A stretch of DNA of 64,000 nucleotides from Streptomyces sp. yr375 (GCF_900110755.1 NZ_FOFF01000049.1:1-64000), one strand, 5' to 3'; positions 8,446 through 17,851 are shown, numbered from the stretch's first letter. Numbers and translations are program-made. Notes: a model not told the origin generated them from the sequence alone.

Positions 8446-9096
8446 CTAGAACTCGCCCTCCGGTGGGGACCAGGGGTGGCCGTTCATGAGGTTGGCCAGG
8501 CCCGACCAGGCGAAGTTCATCAGGGTGGCCGCTGCCTGGCGGGCCGTGACGGTGTCGGTGGTGTTGGACCAGGCGGCGAGGGACTCGGCTGCGCCGACCA
8601 GGGCCTCGGCGAGGCCGGCCACCTCGCGTTCGGGGAGGTCGGGGTCGTGGTGGGCCTCGCGGGCGGCGACCAGGATCAGGTGGGTGACGAACGCGACGAT
8701 CTCCTCGCGCATCGCCGCCACCTCGCCCGCGAACGGCTCGCCGTGCGTGCGGGCTTGGAGGTGCAGGACGGACCATGCGTGCGGGTGCTGCGCGGTGTGC
8801 GCGAAGAACGCCCGCAGTCCGTCCCAGAGTTGGCGGTCTGCGGGGAGGTCGGTGCGGACGCCGGTGCGGACCGCCTCGACCAGTGCCTTCGCCTCGCGCC
8901 GGATGCAGGCGGTGAAGAGGTCTTCCTTGGAGTTCAGGTACAGGTAGACCAACGGCTTGGACACGCCCGCGAGTTCGGCGATCTCGTCCATCGAGGCGGC
9001 CATGTAGCCGCGGCGGCCGAAGGTCTCCACGGCGGCGTCCAGCATCTGCTGCTCACGGACCGCACGCGGCATCCGCTTGGTCTTCACGGCACCCAT
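8446..9096 (-). CDS. TetR/AcrR family transcriptional regulator
   Basis: This 216-residue protein has an N-terminal TetR helix-turn-helix at about 15-62, recognisable by MDEIAELAGVSKPLVYLYL, and an all-helical ligand domain. It converges on the fabG4-htdX operon. Lipid genes on one side and the palindromes at 6048-6078 suggest that it controls this fatty-acid block. No palindrome like those is evident upstream of its own start. Confidence 0.88.
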   Translation of the reverse strand: MGAVKTKRMPRAVREQQMLDAAVETFGRRGYMAASMDEIAELAGVSKPLVYLYLNSKEDLFTACIRREAKALVEAVRTGVRTDLPADRQLWDGLRAFFAHTAQHPHAWSVLHLQARTHGEPFAGEVAAMREEIVAFVTHLILVAAREAHHDPDLPEREVAGLAEALVGAAESLAAWSNTTDTVTARQAAATLMNFAWSGLANLMNGHPWSPPEGEF

Positions 9097-9126
9097 GGGG
9101 CAAGACTAGTTCGCCCCCGGCGACCG

Positions 9127-9414
9127 TCAGGAAGCCTGGGCGGAGTCGATCGCCTCGTCCTCCTGGGACCGGTTGGCGTCCAGGTTGGCCTTCATGCGGT
9201 CCACGCGCTCCACGACCTGGACCGACGCGCGGTCGCGCTCCTTGCGCAGCACCACGAAGCTGATCGGCGCGGAGATCACCAGCGAGAGCAGGACGATCCA
9301 CATGATGTTGGAGTCGCCGAGGCCGCGCGGCATGACGCCCGAGTAGACGAGGCCCCAGACGACCACGAGGCAGCCGGCGAAGACACCGAGACGCATCAGT
9401 GTGTAGCGGAACAT
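9127..9414 (-). CDS. DUF4229 membrane protein
   Basis: I start the gene at ATG 9414, giving 95 residues. An ATG at 9426 is possible, but its GGAAG is too close. Two transmembrane helices (about 10-27 and 38-56) are followed by a charged, probably cytoplasmic tail rich in Arg, Glu and Asp. The family is common next to menaquinone genes in Streptomyces and has no assigned function. Confidence 0.8.
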   Translation of the reverse strand: MFRYTLMRLGVFAGCLVVVWGLVYSGVMPRGLGDSNIMWIVLLSLVISAPISFVVLRKERDRASVQVVERVDRMKANLDANRSQEDEAIDSAQAS

Positions 9415-9447
9415 CTCAATCCACATCTTCCGTAACGAACGGTTCCA

Positions 9448-9475
9448 ACCGAACAGTGCCGACCGAACAGTGCCA
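9448..9475. repeat. Tandem repeat, 2 x 14 bp, upstream of DUF4229 gene
   Basis: Two copies of accgaacagtgcc(g/a) lie head to tail between the GNAT stop and the DUF4229 start. They may be a regulator site or a slippage duplication. Confidence 0.7.
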
Positions 9476-9532
9476 ACCAGTGAATCCCAGTGAAGCACGC
9501 TGCCCCGTCGATCTTCCGGCGGGGTGCGCGGG

Positions 9533-10057
9533 TCACGTCAGCGGCAGCAGCATGAATATGTCGTCCCGGTCGTCCCCCGGAGCGGCGCGGATCGCGCCGG
9601 GCACCCGGCCGACCTCCTTGTAGCCGCAGGCGGCGTAGAAGCGTTCCAGGCCGTGTCCGCCGCGGCAGGTGAGCCGGATCGCCTCGATGCCGTCGAGGCC
9701 GCGGGCGGCTTCCTCGGCGGCCGCGAGCAGGTCCCGCCCGTACCCGCGGCCCTGGTGCCTGGGGTGCACCATCACCGTGTACAGCCACAGCCAGTGCCGC
9801 ATCAGCCGGTGCGTGTTGAAGGAGAGGAACGCGGTCGCGGCGACCGTGCCCGACGCGTCCCGGCCGACCAGCAGCCGGGTGCGGCCCTCCGCCATCGCGA
9901 CGAAGTGCTTGACCAGCTCGGGCCGTATGTCGTCCACCGTCACCGGCGCGACGAAGCCGACCGGGCCGCCCGCGTTCGACACGTCCGCCCACAGGGCGAG
10001 GACGTCCTCCCTGAGGGCGGGGGTTATCTCGGGGTCCAGGGTGAAGATCAACGTCAT
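9533..10057 (-). CDS. GNAT family N-acetyltransferase
   Basis: This 174-residue single GNAT domain carries the acetyl-CoA loop HPRHQGRGYGRDLL and a typical C-terminal FYAACGYKEV strand. It starts 10 bp after the mqnE stop, so it is probably co-transcribed. The acceptor substrate cannot be deduced. Confidence 0.87.
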   Translation of the reverse strand: MTLIFTLDPEITPALREDVLALWADVSNAGGPVGFVAPVTVDDIRPELVKHFVAMAEGRTRLLVGRDASGTVAATAFLSFNTHRLMRHWLWLYTVMVHPRHQGRGYGRDLLAAAEEAARGLDGIEAIRLTCRGGHGLERFYAACGYKEVGRVPGAIRAAPGDDRDDIFMLLPLT

Positions 10058-10067
10058 CGTGGTGCCG

Positions 10068-11231
10068 TCACACTCGCATGGCCTGCGGCGACTCGCGGCG
10101 CGCCGGGTCGGGACCGTCGTACTCGCGGATGATCTCGTACCGCGTGTTGCGCTCCACCGGGCGGAAGCCGGCGTCGCGGATGAGGTCGAGCAGGTCCTCG
10201 CGGGTCAGCTTGTTCGGGGTGCCGTAGTTGTCGGCGTCGTGCGTGATCTTGTACTCGACGACCGAGCCGTCCATGTCGTCCGCGCCGTGCTGGAGGGCCA
10301 GTTGGGCGGTCTGGACGCCGTGCATGACCCAGAAGACCTTGACGTGCGGGACGTTGTCGAAGAGGAGGCGCGAGACCGCGAAGGTCTTCAGGGCCTCCGC
10401 GCCCGTCGCCATCTGGGTGCGGGCCTGGAGGCGGTTGCGGACCTTGCCGTCCTTCATGTCCACGAAGTCGTGCTGGTAGCGCAGCGGGATGAAGACCTGG
10501 AAGCCGTTCGTCTCGTCCTGGAGCTCACGCAGCCGCAGGACGTGGTCGACGCGGTGCTTCGGCTCCTCGATGTGGCCGTACAGCATGGTGCACGGGGTCT
10601 TGAGACCCTTCTCGTGCGCCAGCCGGTGGATGCGCGACCAGTCCTCCCAGTGGGTGCGGTGGTCGACGATGTGCTGCCGGACCTCCCAGTCGAAGATCTC
10701 CGCGCCGCCGCCGGTCAGCGACTCCAGACCCGCGTCGATCAGCTCGTCCAGGATCTCGGACGCCGACAGGCCGCTGATCGTCTCGAAGTGGTGGATCTCC
10801 GTCGCCGTGAACGCCTTGAGCGAGACGCTCGGCAGGGCCGCCTTCAGTTCGCGCAGCGAGCGCGGGTAGTAGCGCCAAGGGAGGCTGGGGTGCAGCCCGT
10901 TGACGATGTGCAGCTCGGTGAGGTTCTCGCCCTCCATCGACTTGGCGAGCTTCACCGCCTCCTCGATGCGCATCGTGTACGCGTCCTTCTCGCCCGGCTT
11001 GCGCTGGAAGGAGCAGTAGGCGCAGGACGCCGTGCACACGTTGGTCATGTTGAGGTGGCGGTTGACGTTGAAGTGGACCACGTCGCCGTTCTTGCGGGTC
11101 CGCACCTCGTGCGCGAGTCCGCCCAGCCAGGCCAGGTCGTCCGACTCGTACAGCGCGACGCCGTCCTCACGGGTCAGCCGCTCACCGGCCCTGACCTTCT
11201 CCTCCAGCTCGCGCTTGAGCCCGACATCCAT
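10068..11231 (-). CDS. mqnE: Aminofutalosine synthase (radical SAM)
   Basis: This 387-residue enzyme starts at ATG 11231 behind AGGAGAGG. The radical-SAM cluster motif CTASCAYC (C66, C70, C73) lies near the N-terminus and the MqnE/MqnC C-terminal domain follows. MqnE joins 3-(1-carboxyvinyloxy)benzoate to the SAM adenosyl moiety to make aminofutalosine, an early step of the futalosine menaquinone pathway. The late-step genes mqnL, mqnP and a UbiX-type gene lie just upstream on the same strand. Confidence 0.95.
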   Translation of the reverse strand: MDVGLKRELEEKVRAGERLTREDGVALYESDDLAWLGGLAHEVRTRKNGDVVHFNVNRHLNMTNVCTASCAYCSFQRKPGEKDAYTMRIEEAVKLAKSMEGENLTELHIVNGLHPSLPWRYYPRSLRELKAALPSVSLKAFTATEIHHFETISGLSASEILDELIDAGLESLTGGGAEIFDWEVRQHIVDHRTHWEDWSRIHRLAHEKGLKTPCTMLYGHIEEPKHRVDHVLRLRELQDETNGFQVFIPLRYQHDFVDMKDGKVRNRLQARTQMATGAEALKTFAVSRLLFDNVPHVKVFWVMHGVQTAQLALQHGADDMDGSVVEYKITHDADNYGTPNKLTREDLLDLIRDAGFRPVERNTRYEIIREYDGPDPARRESPQAMRV

Positions 11232-11278
11232 GCCCACACCTCTCCTAGACAGACCTGTTAAACCGTACGCCGTCGGGC

Positions 11279-11734
11279 TCAGACTTCTTCCGGCAGCTCT
11301 CCGACGCGGTTCTCCCACTTCGTGGAGAGCACGATGGTCGTACGGGTCCGGGAGACGCCCTTCGTGCCCGACAGCCGCCTGATGATCTTCTCCAGGCCGT
11401 CGACGTCGTTCGCCCGCACCTTGAGCATGAACGAGTCGTCGCCGGCGATGAACCAGCAGTCCTCGATCTCGCCGAGCTCCTTCATCCGGTTCGCCACGTC
11501 CTCGTGGTCGGCGGCGTCGGAGAGGGAGATGCCGATGAGGGCGGTGACGCCGAGGCCGAGTTGGGCTGCGTTCACCGAGGCGCGGTAGCCGGTGATGATG
11601 CCGGCCGCCTCCAGCCGGTTGATGCGGTCGGTGACGCTGGGTCCCGACAGTCCGACGAGGCGTCCCAGCTCGGCGTAGGAGGCCCGGCCGTTCTCCCGCA
11701 GAGCCTGGATGAGCTGCCTGTCCACCGCGTCCAT
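11279..11734 (-). CDS. Lrp/AsnC family transcriptional regulator
   Basis: This 151-residue protein has an N-terminal winged helix (DRQLIQALRENGRASYAELG) and a C-terminal RAM/AsnC ligand domain with the GISLSDA and TRTTIVLSTKWE strands. It lies between mqnE and the UbiX-type gene, so it may respond to an amino acid or aromatic metabolite and adjust menaquinone synthesis. That link rests on position only. Confidence 0.9.
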   Translation of the reverse strand: MDAVDRQLIQALRENGRASYAELGRLVGLSGPSVTDRINRLEAAGIITGYRASVNAAQLGLGVTALIGISLSDAADHEDVANRMKELGEIEDCWFIAGDDSFMLKVRANDVDGLEKIIRRLSGTKGVSRTRTTIVLSTKWENRVGELPEEV

Positions 11735-11760
11735 GTGCGATCGAAGCCTTCCGCTGAAAG

Positions 11761-11815
11761 TCTGAAGTGGTCTGGAGAGGTCTGAGGTCTCTGAGGGGTC
11801 TGAGGGGTCTGAGGA
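11761..11815. repeat. Tandem repeat of about 10 bp, downstream of the UbiX-type gene
   Basis: Five to six degenerate copies of ggtctgaggg fill the space between the Lrp start and the UbiX-type gene's stop codon (11828-11830). The copies nearest that stop are the most regular. Confidence 0.75.
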
Positions 11816-11827
11816 TGTGTCGAGGGC

Positions 11828-12514
11828 TCAGGTCGGGTGCGGGCCCGCGCCCAACTCGCCCTCCCACCGGCGGTAGAGCCCGTGTGTCACGCCCGCCGCG
11901 TCGAGGACCCGGCCCGCGACGAAGTCGACCAGGTCCTGGATGTGGGTGGCCCCCGCGTAGAAGGCCGGCGAGGCGGGCACGACGCTCGCGCCCGCGTCGT
12001 CCAGGGCGACGAGGTGGCGCAGGGTCTGCCCGTTCAACGGGGTCTCCCGTACGGCGACGACGAGCGTCCGGCGTTCCTTGAGCGTCACGCTCGCCGCCCG
12101 CTGGAGCAGGTCCTTGGACAGGCCGAGGGCGACTCCGGCGACGCAGGCGGTGGAGGCGGGCACGATGAGCATGCCCCGCGTGCGGTACGACCCCGAGGAC
12201 GGCCCGGCGGCCAGGTCACCGGCGCTCCAGTACCGCACCCGGTCGCCGTCGCCGACTGTGTCGCCGTCGCCGCCCGGTCCGAGGTCGATGTCGAAGGTGC
12301 CCGGTTTGCCGTCCGCGCCGCGTGCCAGCCATGCGCGCAGGTCGTCACGCCAGTGGGCGTCCCGGAAGGAGATCCCGGTCTCGTCGAGGAGCGTGAGCCG
12401 CGAGGCCCGGCTGACGACCAGGTCCACGCTCTCGCCGACGGCGAGCAGCGCACGCAGCACGGCGGCGGCATAGGGCGTACCGGACGCCCCGGACACCCCC
12501 ACGATCCAAGGCAC
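11828..12514 (-). CDS. mqnM: UbiX-family flavin prenyltransferase (menaquinone pathway)
   Basis: The UbiX fold is shown by WIVGVSGASGTPYA at the N-terminus and by the later segments VPASTACVAGVALGLS, LKERRTLVVAVRETPL and PASPAFYAG. These proteins make the prenylated FMN needed by UbiD decarboxylases such as the neighbouring MqnL. I chose GTG 12514 (228 residues), preceded by GGAG, with GTG 12538 as an alternative. The protein is longer than the usual 190-200 residues because of an insertion rich in Gly and Asp after the first third. The symbol follows the Mqn naming and is less certain than the family. Confidence 0.88.
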   Translation of the reverse strand: MPWIVGVSGASGTPYAAAVLRALLAVGESVDLVVSRASRLTLLDETGISFRDAHWRDDLRAWLARGADGKPGTFDIDLGPGGDGDTVGDGDRVRYWSAGDLAAGPSSGSYRTRGMLIVPASTACVAGVALGLSKDLLQRAASVTLKERRTLVVAVRETPLNGQTLRHLVALDDAGASVVPASPAFYAGATHIQDLVDFVAGRVLDAAGVTHGLYRRWEGELGAGPHPT

Positions 12515-12648
12515 GCGCTGCGTTTCTCCTGCGTTCACACCTTGAGCGTACCCGTGGGTCACCGCACACTCAGGACCGGCCGGGCCTGAAGCCCGCACAC
12601 CACCTTCACTCCCTCCGCACCTTCATTCACCCGTACGGAGTACACGCA

Positions 12649-13554
12649 CTACAGCGAGAGCCCTCGCACCAGCAGATCGAGCAGCGCGCACACGAACAGG
12701 GCGATCCCGATGAAGCCGTTGACGCTGAAGAACGCCCTGTTCAGGCGGGTCAGGTCGTGGGGGCGGACGATCGTGTGCTCGTAGCCGAAGGCGGCCGCGA
12801 CGATCAGCAGGCCCAGCCAGAAGAACGCGCCGGCGTCGGTGGCCAGGGCGTACCAGACCAGCAGGGCGGTCGTGATCGCGTGGCAGACCCGCGCGCCCCG
12901 GATCGCCGCCGGGATGCCGAAGCGCGCGGGGACCGACAGGACGCCGGTCTCGCGGTCGGTCTCGACGTCCTGGCAGGCGTAGATCAGGTCGAAGCCGCCG
13001 ATCCAGATGCCGACGGCGAGGCCGAGGATCACCGCGTCCCAGGACCACTCGCCGGTGATCGCCAGCCAGCCGCCGATCGGGCCCATCGCCTGGGCGAGGC
13101 CGAGGATGGCCTGCGGGAAGTTCGTGAACCGTTTGCCGTAGGGGTAGACGACCATCGGGACGACCGCGACCGGGGCGAGGGCCAGGCACAGCGGGTTGAG
13201 CAGCGCCGCCGAGCCGAGGAAGACCGCGACCGCGATCAGCGCGCCCGTCCAGGCGTGCTTCACGGACACCGCGCCGGTGACCAGTTCGCGGTGGGCGGTG
13301 CGCGGGTTACGGGCGTCGATCTCGCGGTCGATGATCCGGTTGACCGCCATCGCGAAGGTGCGCAGGCCCACCATGCAGACGGTGACCAGCAGCAGCCTGG
13401 CCCACCGGATGTCGCCGCCCGACTGGAACATCGCCGTCAGCGCGGCGATGTAGGCGAAGGGCAGCGCGAAGACCGAGTGCTCGATCATCACGAGGCGCAG
13501 AAACGCCCTGGTGCGGCCCGGCTCGGGAAGGGCGGCGGACGCGGACGCGCTCAC
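12649..13554 (-). CDS. mqnP: UbiA-family prenyltransferase of menaquinone synthesis
   Basis: This 301-residue polytopic membrane protein starts at GTG 13554 and overlaps the mqnL stop by four bases. The first Asp-rich motif is NRIIDREID and the second lies in DVETDRETG, both typical of UbiA polyprenyl transferases that bind the diphosphate through magnesium. About eight hydrophobic segments follow the fold. In the futalosine pathway MqnP prenylates the dihydroxynaphthoate-type precursor. Confidence 0.92.
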   Translation of the reverse strand: MSASASAALPEPGRTRAFLRLVMIEHSVFALPFAYIAALTAMFQSGGDIRWARLLLVTVCMVGLRTFAMAVNRIIDREIDARNPRTAHRELVTGAVSVKHAWTGALIAVAVFLGSAALLNPLCLALAPVAVVPMVVYPYGKRFTNFPQAILGLAQAMGPIGGWLAITGEWSWDAVILGLAVGIWIGGFDLIYACQDVETDRETGVLSVPARFGIPAAIRGARVCHAITTALLVWYALATDAGAFFWLGLLIVAAAFGYEHTIVRPHDLTRLNRAFFSVNGFIGIALFVCALLDLLVRGLSL

Positions 13555-15008
13555 AGTCCGTACTCCTTCCAGCGGCTGTCGACCTTCGCCGCCGTGTCCG
13601 GGTCGGAGACCACCATCTCCGGCCAGCCGCCGTCTCGCGTGTAGCCCTCCTCGGGCCACTTCCGGGTCGCGTCGATGCCTGCCTTGCCGCCCCAGAACTG
13701 CTGGTAGGAGGCGTGGTCGAGGTGGTCGACGGGGCCTTCGACGAGGGACAGGTCACGGGCGTAGTCCGTGTTGCCGAGGGCCCGCCACGCGACCTCGTGC
13801 AGGTCGTGGACGTCGCAGTCGGCGTCGACGACCACGATCAGCTTGGTCAGGGACATCATGTGCGCGCCCCAGACCGCGTGCATGACCTTCTGCGCGTGCT
13901 TGGGGTACTTCTTGTCGATCGAGACGATCGCGCAGTTGTGGAAGCCGCCGGCCTCGGGGAGGTGGTAGTCCACGATGTCCGGGACGATGATCTTCAGCAG
14001 GGGCAGGAAGAAGCGTTCCGTGGCGCGGCCGAGCGGGCCGTCCTCCGTCGGTGGGCGGCCGACCACGATCGACTGGAGCAACGGGCGCTTCCGCATCGTC
14101 ACGCAGTCGATCTTCAGCGCCGGGAACGGTTCCTGCGGGGTGTAGAAGCCGGTGTGGTCGCCGAACGGGCCCTCGGGGAGCATCTCGCCCGGCTCGAGCC
14201 AGCCCTCGATGACGACCTCCGCCTGCGCCGGGACCTGGAGCGGCACCGTCTTGCAGTCGACCATCTCGATCCGCTTGCCCGCGAGGAACCCGGCGAACAG
14301 GTACTCGTCGATGTCGCCGGGGAGCGGCGCGGTGGAGGCGTAGGTGACGGCGGGCGGGCAGCCGAAGGCGATCGCGACCGGCAGCCGCTCGCCCTTCCGG
14401 GCCGCGACCTGGTAGTGGTTGCGGCTGTCCTTGTGGATCTGCCAGTGCATGCCGATGGTGCGCTTGTCGTGGCGCTGGAGGCGGTACAGGCCGAGGTTGC
14501 GGATCCCGGACTCCGGGTCCTTGGTGTGGGTCAGGCCCAGGTTGAAGAAGGAGCCGCCGTCCTGCGGCCAGGTGAAGAGGGCGGGGAGGGCGTCGAGGTC
14601 GACGTCGTCGCCGTGCAGGACGACCTCCTGGACGGGCGCGTCACCGCCCTTCACCTTCTTCGGCGGCACGTGCGCCATCGCGCCGAGCTTCCCGAACGCC
14701 TCGCGCACCCCGACGAAGCCCTGCGGCAGCTCGGGGCGCAGCAGCCCGCCGATCTTCTCGCTGATCTCCGCGTACGACTTCAGGCCGAGCGCCTTCAGCA
14801 GCCGCCGGTCGGTGCCGAAGACGTTCATCGCGAGGGGCATCGAGGAGCCCTTCACGTTCTCGAAGAGCAGCGCCGGGCCGCCCGCCTTCTGGACGCGGTC
14901 GACGATCTCCCCGACCTCCAGATACGGATCGACCTCGGCCTTGACACGCTTGAGGTCGCCTTCGCGTTCCAGTGCCCTGAGCAGGGAACGAAGATCGTCG
15001 TAAGCCAT
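13551..15008 (-). CDS. mqnL: Menaquinone biosynthesis decarboxylase, UbiD family
   Basis: This 485-residue UbiD-like protein begins MAYDDLRSLLRALE and contains the family core segments GMHWQIHKDSRNHY and LPEGPFGDHTGFYTPQ. UbiD enzymes use prenylated FMN, supplied by the UbiX-type gene two places downstream, to decarboxylate aromatic acids. It is the first gene of the mqnL-mqnP-UbiX cluster. Confidence 0.92.
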   Translation of the reverse strand: MAYDDLRSLLRALEREGDLKRVKAEVDPYLEVGEIVDRVQKAGGPALLFENVKGSSMPLAMNVFGTDRRLLKALGLKSYAEISEKIGGLLRPELPQGFVGVREAFGKLGAMAHVPPKKVKGGDAPVQEVVLHGDDVDLDALPALFTWPQDGGSFFNLGLTHTKDPESGIRNLGLYRLQRHDKRTIGMHWQIHKDSRNHYQVAARKGERLPVAIAFGCPPAVTYASTAPLPGDIDEYLFAGFLAGKRIEMVDCKTVPLQVPAQAEVVIEGWLEPGEMLPEGPFGDHTGFYTPQEPFPALKIDCVTMRKRPLLQSIVVGRPPTEDGPLGRATERFFLPLLKIIVPDIVDYHLPEAGGFHNCAIVSIDKKYPKHAQKVMHAVWGAHMMSLTKLIVVVDADCDVHDLHEVAWRALGNTDYARDLSLVEGPVDHLDHASYQQFWGGKAGIDATRKWPEEGYTRDGGWPEMVVSDPDTAAKVDSRWKEYGL

Positions 15009-15096
15009 ACGTCCCAGTATCGGGCACCGGTTACCCTGGCCCCGTCACCGGGGCCGTCGCGCGGCCCGTCACCGTCTTCTGAGGGATCCCGTCACC

Positions 15097-15507
15097 ATGC
15101 TCAGGTATCTGCCGTTCCTGCTGGTCCTGGCGCTGTGGATCTATGCCTTCATCGACTGCCTGAACACTCCCGAGGAGGAGGTGCGGGGGTTGCCGAAGGT
15201 GGTGTGGGTCATCATCATCCTGCTTTTCGGCGAGGTGCTCATCGGGCCGGTGGCCTGGCTGGTGGCAGGGAAGGCGCGCCGCGCCCGCCCGAATGGCGCG
15301 ACGCCGTCCGAGTGGCATCGCAGCCACCGCACCGAGTGGGTCGCGCCGGACGACAACCCCGAGTTCCTCAAGTCCCTGAAGGACGACAACAAGAAGGACG
15401 AGGCGCTCCTCAAGGACTGGGAGGCCGATCTGCGTCGCCGCGAGGAGGAGCTGAAGCGCCGCGAGTCCGGCGAGGACCCGCAGCCTCCGCAGCCTCCGCA
15501 GGGCTGA
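15097..15507 (+). CDS. PLDc_N-domain small membrane protein
   Basis: This 136-residue protein has two N-terminal transmembrane helices (about 3-18 and 36-56). They match the short PLDc_N module found in phospholipase D-like proteins and as stand-alone actinobacterial proteins. The C-terminal half is a charged helix ending in a Pro/Gln tail. No catalytic PLD domain is present. It is divergent from mqnL with an 88-bp gap. Confidence 0.82.
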   Translation: MLRYLPFLLVLALWIYAFIDCLNTPEEEVRGLPKVVWVIIILLFGEVLIGPVAWLVAGKARRARPNGATPSEWHRSHRTEWVAPDDNPEFLKSLKDDNKKDEALLKDWEADLRRREEELKRRESGEDPQPPQPPQG

Positions 15508-15605
15508 GGCCGCCCCGGGGGCTACAGGCTGTACGCCGGTGAGCCGCCCGAAGCGGACAGTGCGCCTCTGGGCCGGGGCCGCCCGGGACCGGACACTTGC
15601 CTCGT

Positions 15606-17033
15606 ATGACGACTGCTCCGGCCAGCACATCACCCAGTACCTCCGCCCCCGGCTCCGGGTACGGCGACAAGGCCATCGCCGTCGAGACGGCGGGCTCGGA
15701 ACCCATTCCCGACGCCGAACGGCACGGCAGCCCACGGCAGTTGCTGTGGACGTGGGCCTCGCCGAACATCGAGTTCGCGACCGTCTACATCGGCGTGATC
15801 TCGGTCCTCTTCTTCGGGCTGGGCTTCTGGGAGGCGACGGCCGCCCTGCTGCTGGGCAGCGCGCTCGGGGCGCTGACGCAGGGCGTGCTGTCGCTGGACG
15901 GCCCGAGGTTCGGCGTCCCGCAGATGGTGATCGGCCGGCTCTCCTTCGGACACCGGGGCAATCTGCTGCCGTCCGGGGTGAACGCGCTGGTCGCGGGGGT
16001 CGGCTGGTTCGCGGTGAACAGTGTGAGCGCGGCGTTCGCGCTGAACACGCTGACCGGGCTGCGACCCCTCCCGTCCCTGCTGCTGGTGGTGGCCGTCGAG
16101 ATCGTCATCGGCTTCATCGGCCACGACTTCGTCCACGCCTTCGAGAAGTACGCGTTCCCCGCGCTGGCCGTGGTGTTCCTGCTCGCCGGGATCTGGACGT
16201 TCAAGGAGGCCGACCTCGGCGGCGGCGGCACGGGCGGCGGCATCGGCGGCTTCCTGCTCGCGACCAGCACGGCCTGGGGCTATACGGCGGGCTGGAACCC
16301 GTACGCCTGCGACTACTCGCGTTACCTGCCGCGTACGGCGAACAAGCTGCGGACGGTGCTGCATCCGGCGGTCGGGCTGTTCGTGTCGGTCGCGGCGGTG
16401 TCGGTGATCGGCGCGGCCTCGGCGACGATCGTCGCGCCGAAGGACGCCACTCCGACGGCCGCCTTCACCGGTCATCTCCCGGGCCTGCTCGGTGACTTGG
16501 TGCTGGTGGCGATCATCCTGGGCGCGGTCTCGGCGAACGCCCTGAACGTCTACTCCTCCGCCATGTCCATCACCTCCCTCGGTCTGAGACTCCCGTCGTG
16601 GCTCGGCCGCGGCGCGATCGTGGTGCTGTGCGGGCTGGCCGGTACGGCGGCGGCGTGGGCGTCCCTGGACGACGCCGGGCAGGCGTACGAGGCGTTCCTG
16701 CTGGTCATCGCCTACTGGGTGGGGCCGTGGCTGGGTGTGGTGCTGGCGGAACGGTGGCTGCGCTCCCGGACGCCCGAGGCGGAGTCGACGCACCGCCTGA
16801 GCGACCGTTCCTTTACCAACTGGCCTGGTGTGGCGGCCCTGTTGATCGGCGTCGCCGTCTCCGTGCCGCTGTTCTCCAACCAGGAGGAGTACGTCGGCTG
16901 GGTCCCGGAGCGCTGGGCGTCCTTCGGCGACATCACGTGCCTGGTCGGCTTCGTGGTGAGCGCGGGGCTGTACGCGGCGCTGCGGGCGGTGGCCGACGGG
17001 CGCGGGCGGGGGCGGGCTGTCGCCGGGGGCTAG
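15606..17033 (+). CDS. NCS1-family nucleobase permease (purine-cytosine permease)
   Basis: The 475-residue product has about twelve hydrophobic helices and the NCS1 signatures WTWASPNIEF near the N-terminus and GWNPYACDYSRYLP in the middle. NCS1 carriers import cytosine, purines, allantoin or hydantoins with a cation. I start at ATG 15606, although no clear ribosome binding site precedes it. A PucR regulator and a cytosine deaminase a few genes away make cytosine or a related nucleobase the likely cargo, by inference. Confidence 0.88.
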   Translation: MTTAPASTSPSTSAPGSGYGDKAIAVETAGSEPIPDAERHGSPRQLLWTWASPNIEFATVYIGVISVLFFGLGFWEATAALLLGSALGALTQGVLSLDGPRFGVPQMVIGRLSFGHRGNLLPSGVNALVAGVGWFAVNSVSAAFALNTLTGLRPLPSLLLVVAVEIVIGFIGHDFVHAFEKYAFPALAVVFLLAGIWTFKEADLGGGGTGGGIGGFLLATSTAWGYTAGWNPYACDYSRYLPRTANKLRTVLHPAVGLFVSVAAVSVIGAASATIVAPKDATPTAAFTGHLPGLLGDLVLVAIILGAVSANALNVYSSAMSITSLGLRLPSWLGRGAIVVLCGLAGTAAAWASLDDAGQAYEAFLLVIAYWVGPWLGVVLAERWLRSRTPEAESTHRLSDRSFTNWPGVAALLIGVAVSVPLFSNQEEYVGWVPERWASFGDITCLVGFVVSAGLYAALRAVADGRGRGRAVAGG

Positions 17034-17065
17034 GTTGGTCTCTCCCTCACCCGGAGCGCCCCAGG

Positions 17066-17851
17066 ATGACCGACCGCCCGCTGCGCACCGTCGACCTCGC
17101 CCGGCTCGCCGGGCTCTCGACGCAGCAGATCCGCAACTACGAGGAGGCGGGCGTGCTGCCGCCGGCCGGGCGCACGGCGTCCGGCTACCGCACCTTCACG
17201 GACGTCCACCGGCAGGCGCTGCTGACCCACCGCGCGCTGCTGCCGGGGTACGGGCCGGTGGCGGCGGCCCGGATCATGCGGACACTGCACGCCGGTGACG
17301 TCCCGGCCGCCCTCGCCCTCGTCGACGCGGCCCACGCGGCGCTGCACGAGGAGCGCACGGCGCTGCGGGCGACCGGCGAGGCCCTCACCGCGCTCACCGC
17401 GCCCACCGGCGAGGCCGCTCCGGCGCAGGCCGACTCCGGGCTGCGCATCGGCGACCTCGCCGCGCTGCTCGGCGTACGGACGTCCGCGCTGCGGGTGTGG
17501 GAGGCGGCCGGACTGCTCGCGCCGCCGCGCGAACGCGCCACCGGCTACCGGGTGTTCGGCCCCGCCGAGGTGCGGGACGCCCGGGTGATCCAGTCCCTGC
17601 GGCGCAGCCACTACCTGTTCGCGCAGATCCGCCCGGTGCTGGCGGAGCTGCGCCGGGCGGGCGGCAGCGAGGCGGCGCTGCGGACGGCGCTCGCGGACCG
17701 CGCGCGGACGCTGACGTCCCGCACCCGCGCGATGCTGGCGGGCGCGGGACGTCTGCACGACTACCTGGACCGCGTCGCCGAACCGGAGGTCAGCGCAGCC
17801 GGGACGACGACAGGATCGACAGCAGGTGGGCCGGGACCATCAGCCAGGTGA
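17066..17851 (+). CDS. Tandem double-MerR transcriptional regulator
   Basis: The 261-residue product contains two complete MerR DNA-binding segments in one chain. The first is near 7-75 (LARLAGLSTQQIRNYEEAGV then SGYRTFTD) and the second near 125-195 (IGDLAALLGVRTSALRVWE then TGYRVFGP). MerR proteins normally dimerise to pair two such domains, so this chain may recognise its operator as a monomer or in a larger array. It follows the permease by 32 bp and may regulate it. Its last 62 bp overlap the convergent phosphatidyltransferase gene. Confidence 0.87.
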   Translation: MTDRPLRTVDLARLAGLSTQQIRNYEEAGVLPPAGRTASGYRTFTDVHRQALLTHRALLPGYGPVAAARIMRTLHAGDVPAALALVDAAHAALHEERTALRATGEALTALTAPTGEAAPAQADSGLRIGDLAALLGVRTSALRVWEAAGLLAPPRERATGYRVFGPAEVRDARVIQSLRRSHYLFAQIRPVLAELRRAGGSEAALRTALADRARTLTSRTRAMLAGAGRLHDYLDRVAEPEVSAAGTTTGSTAGGPGPSAR

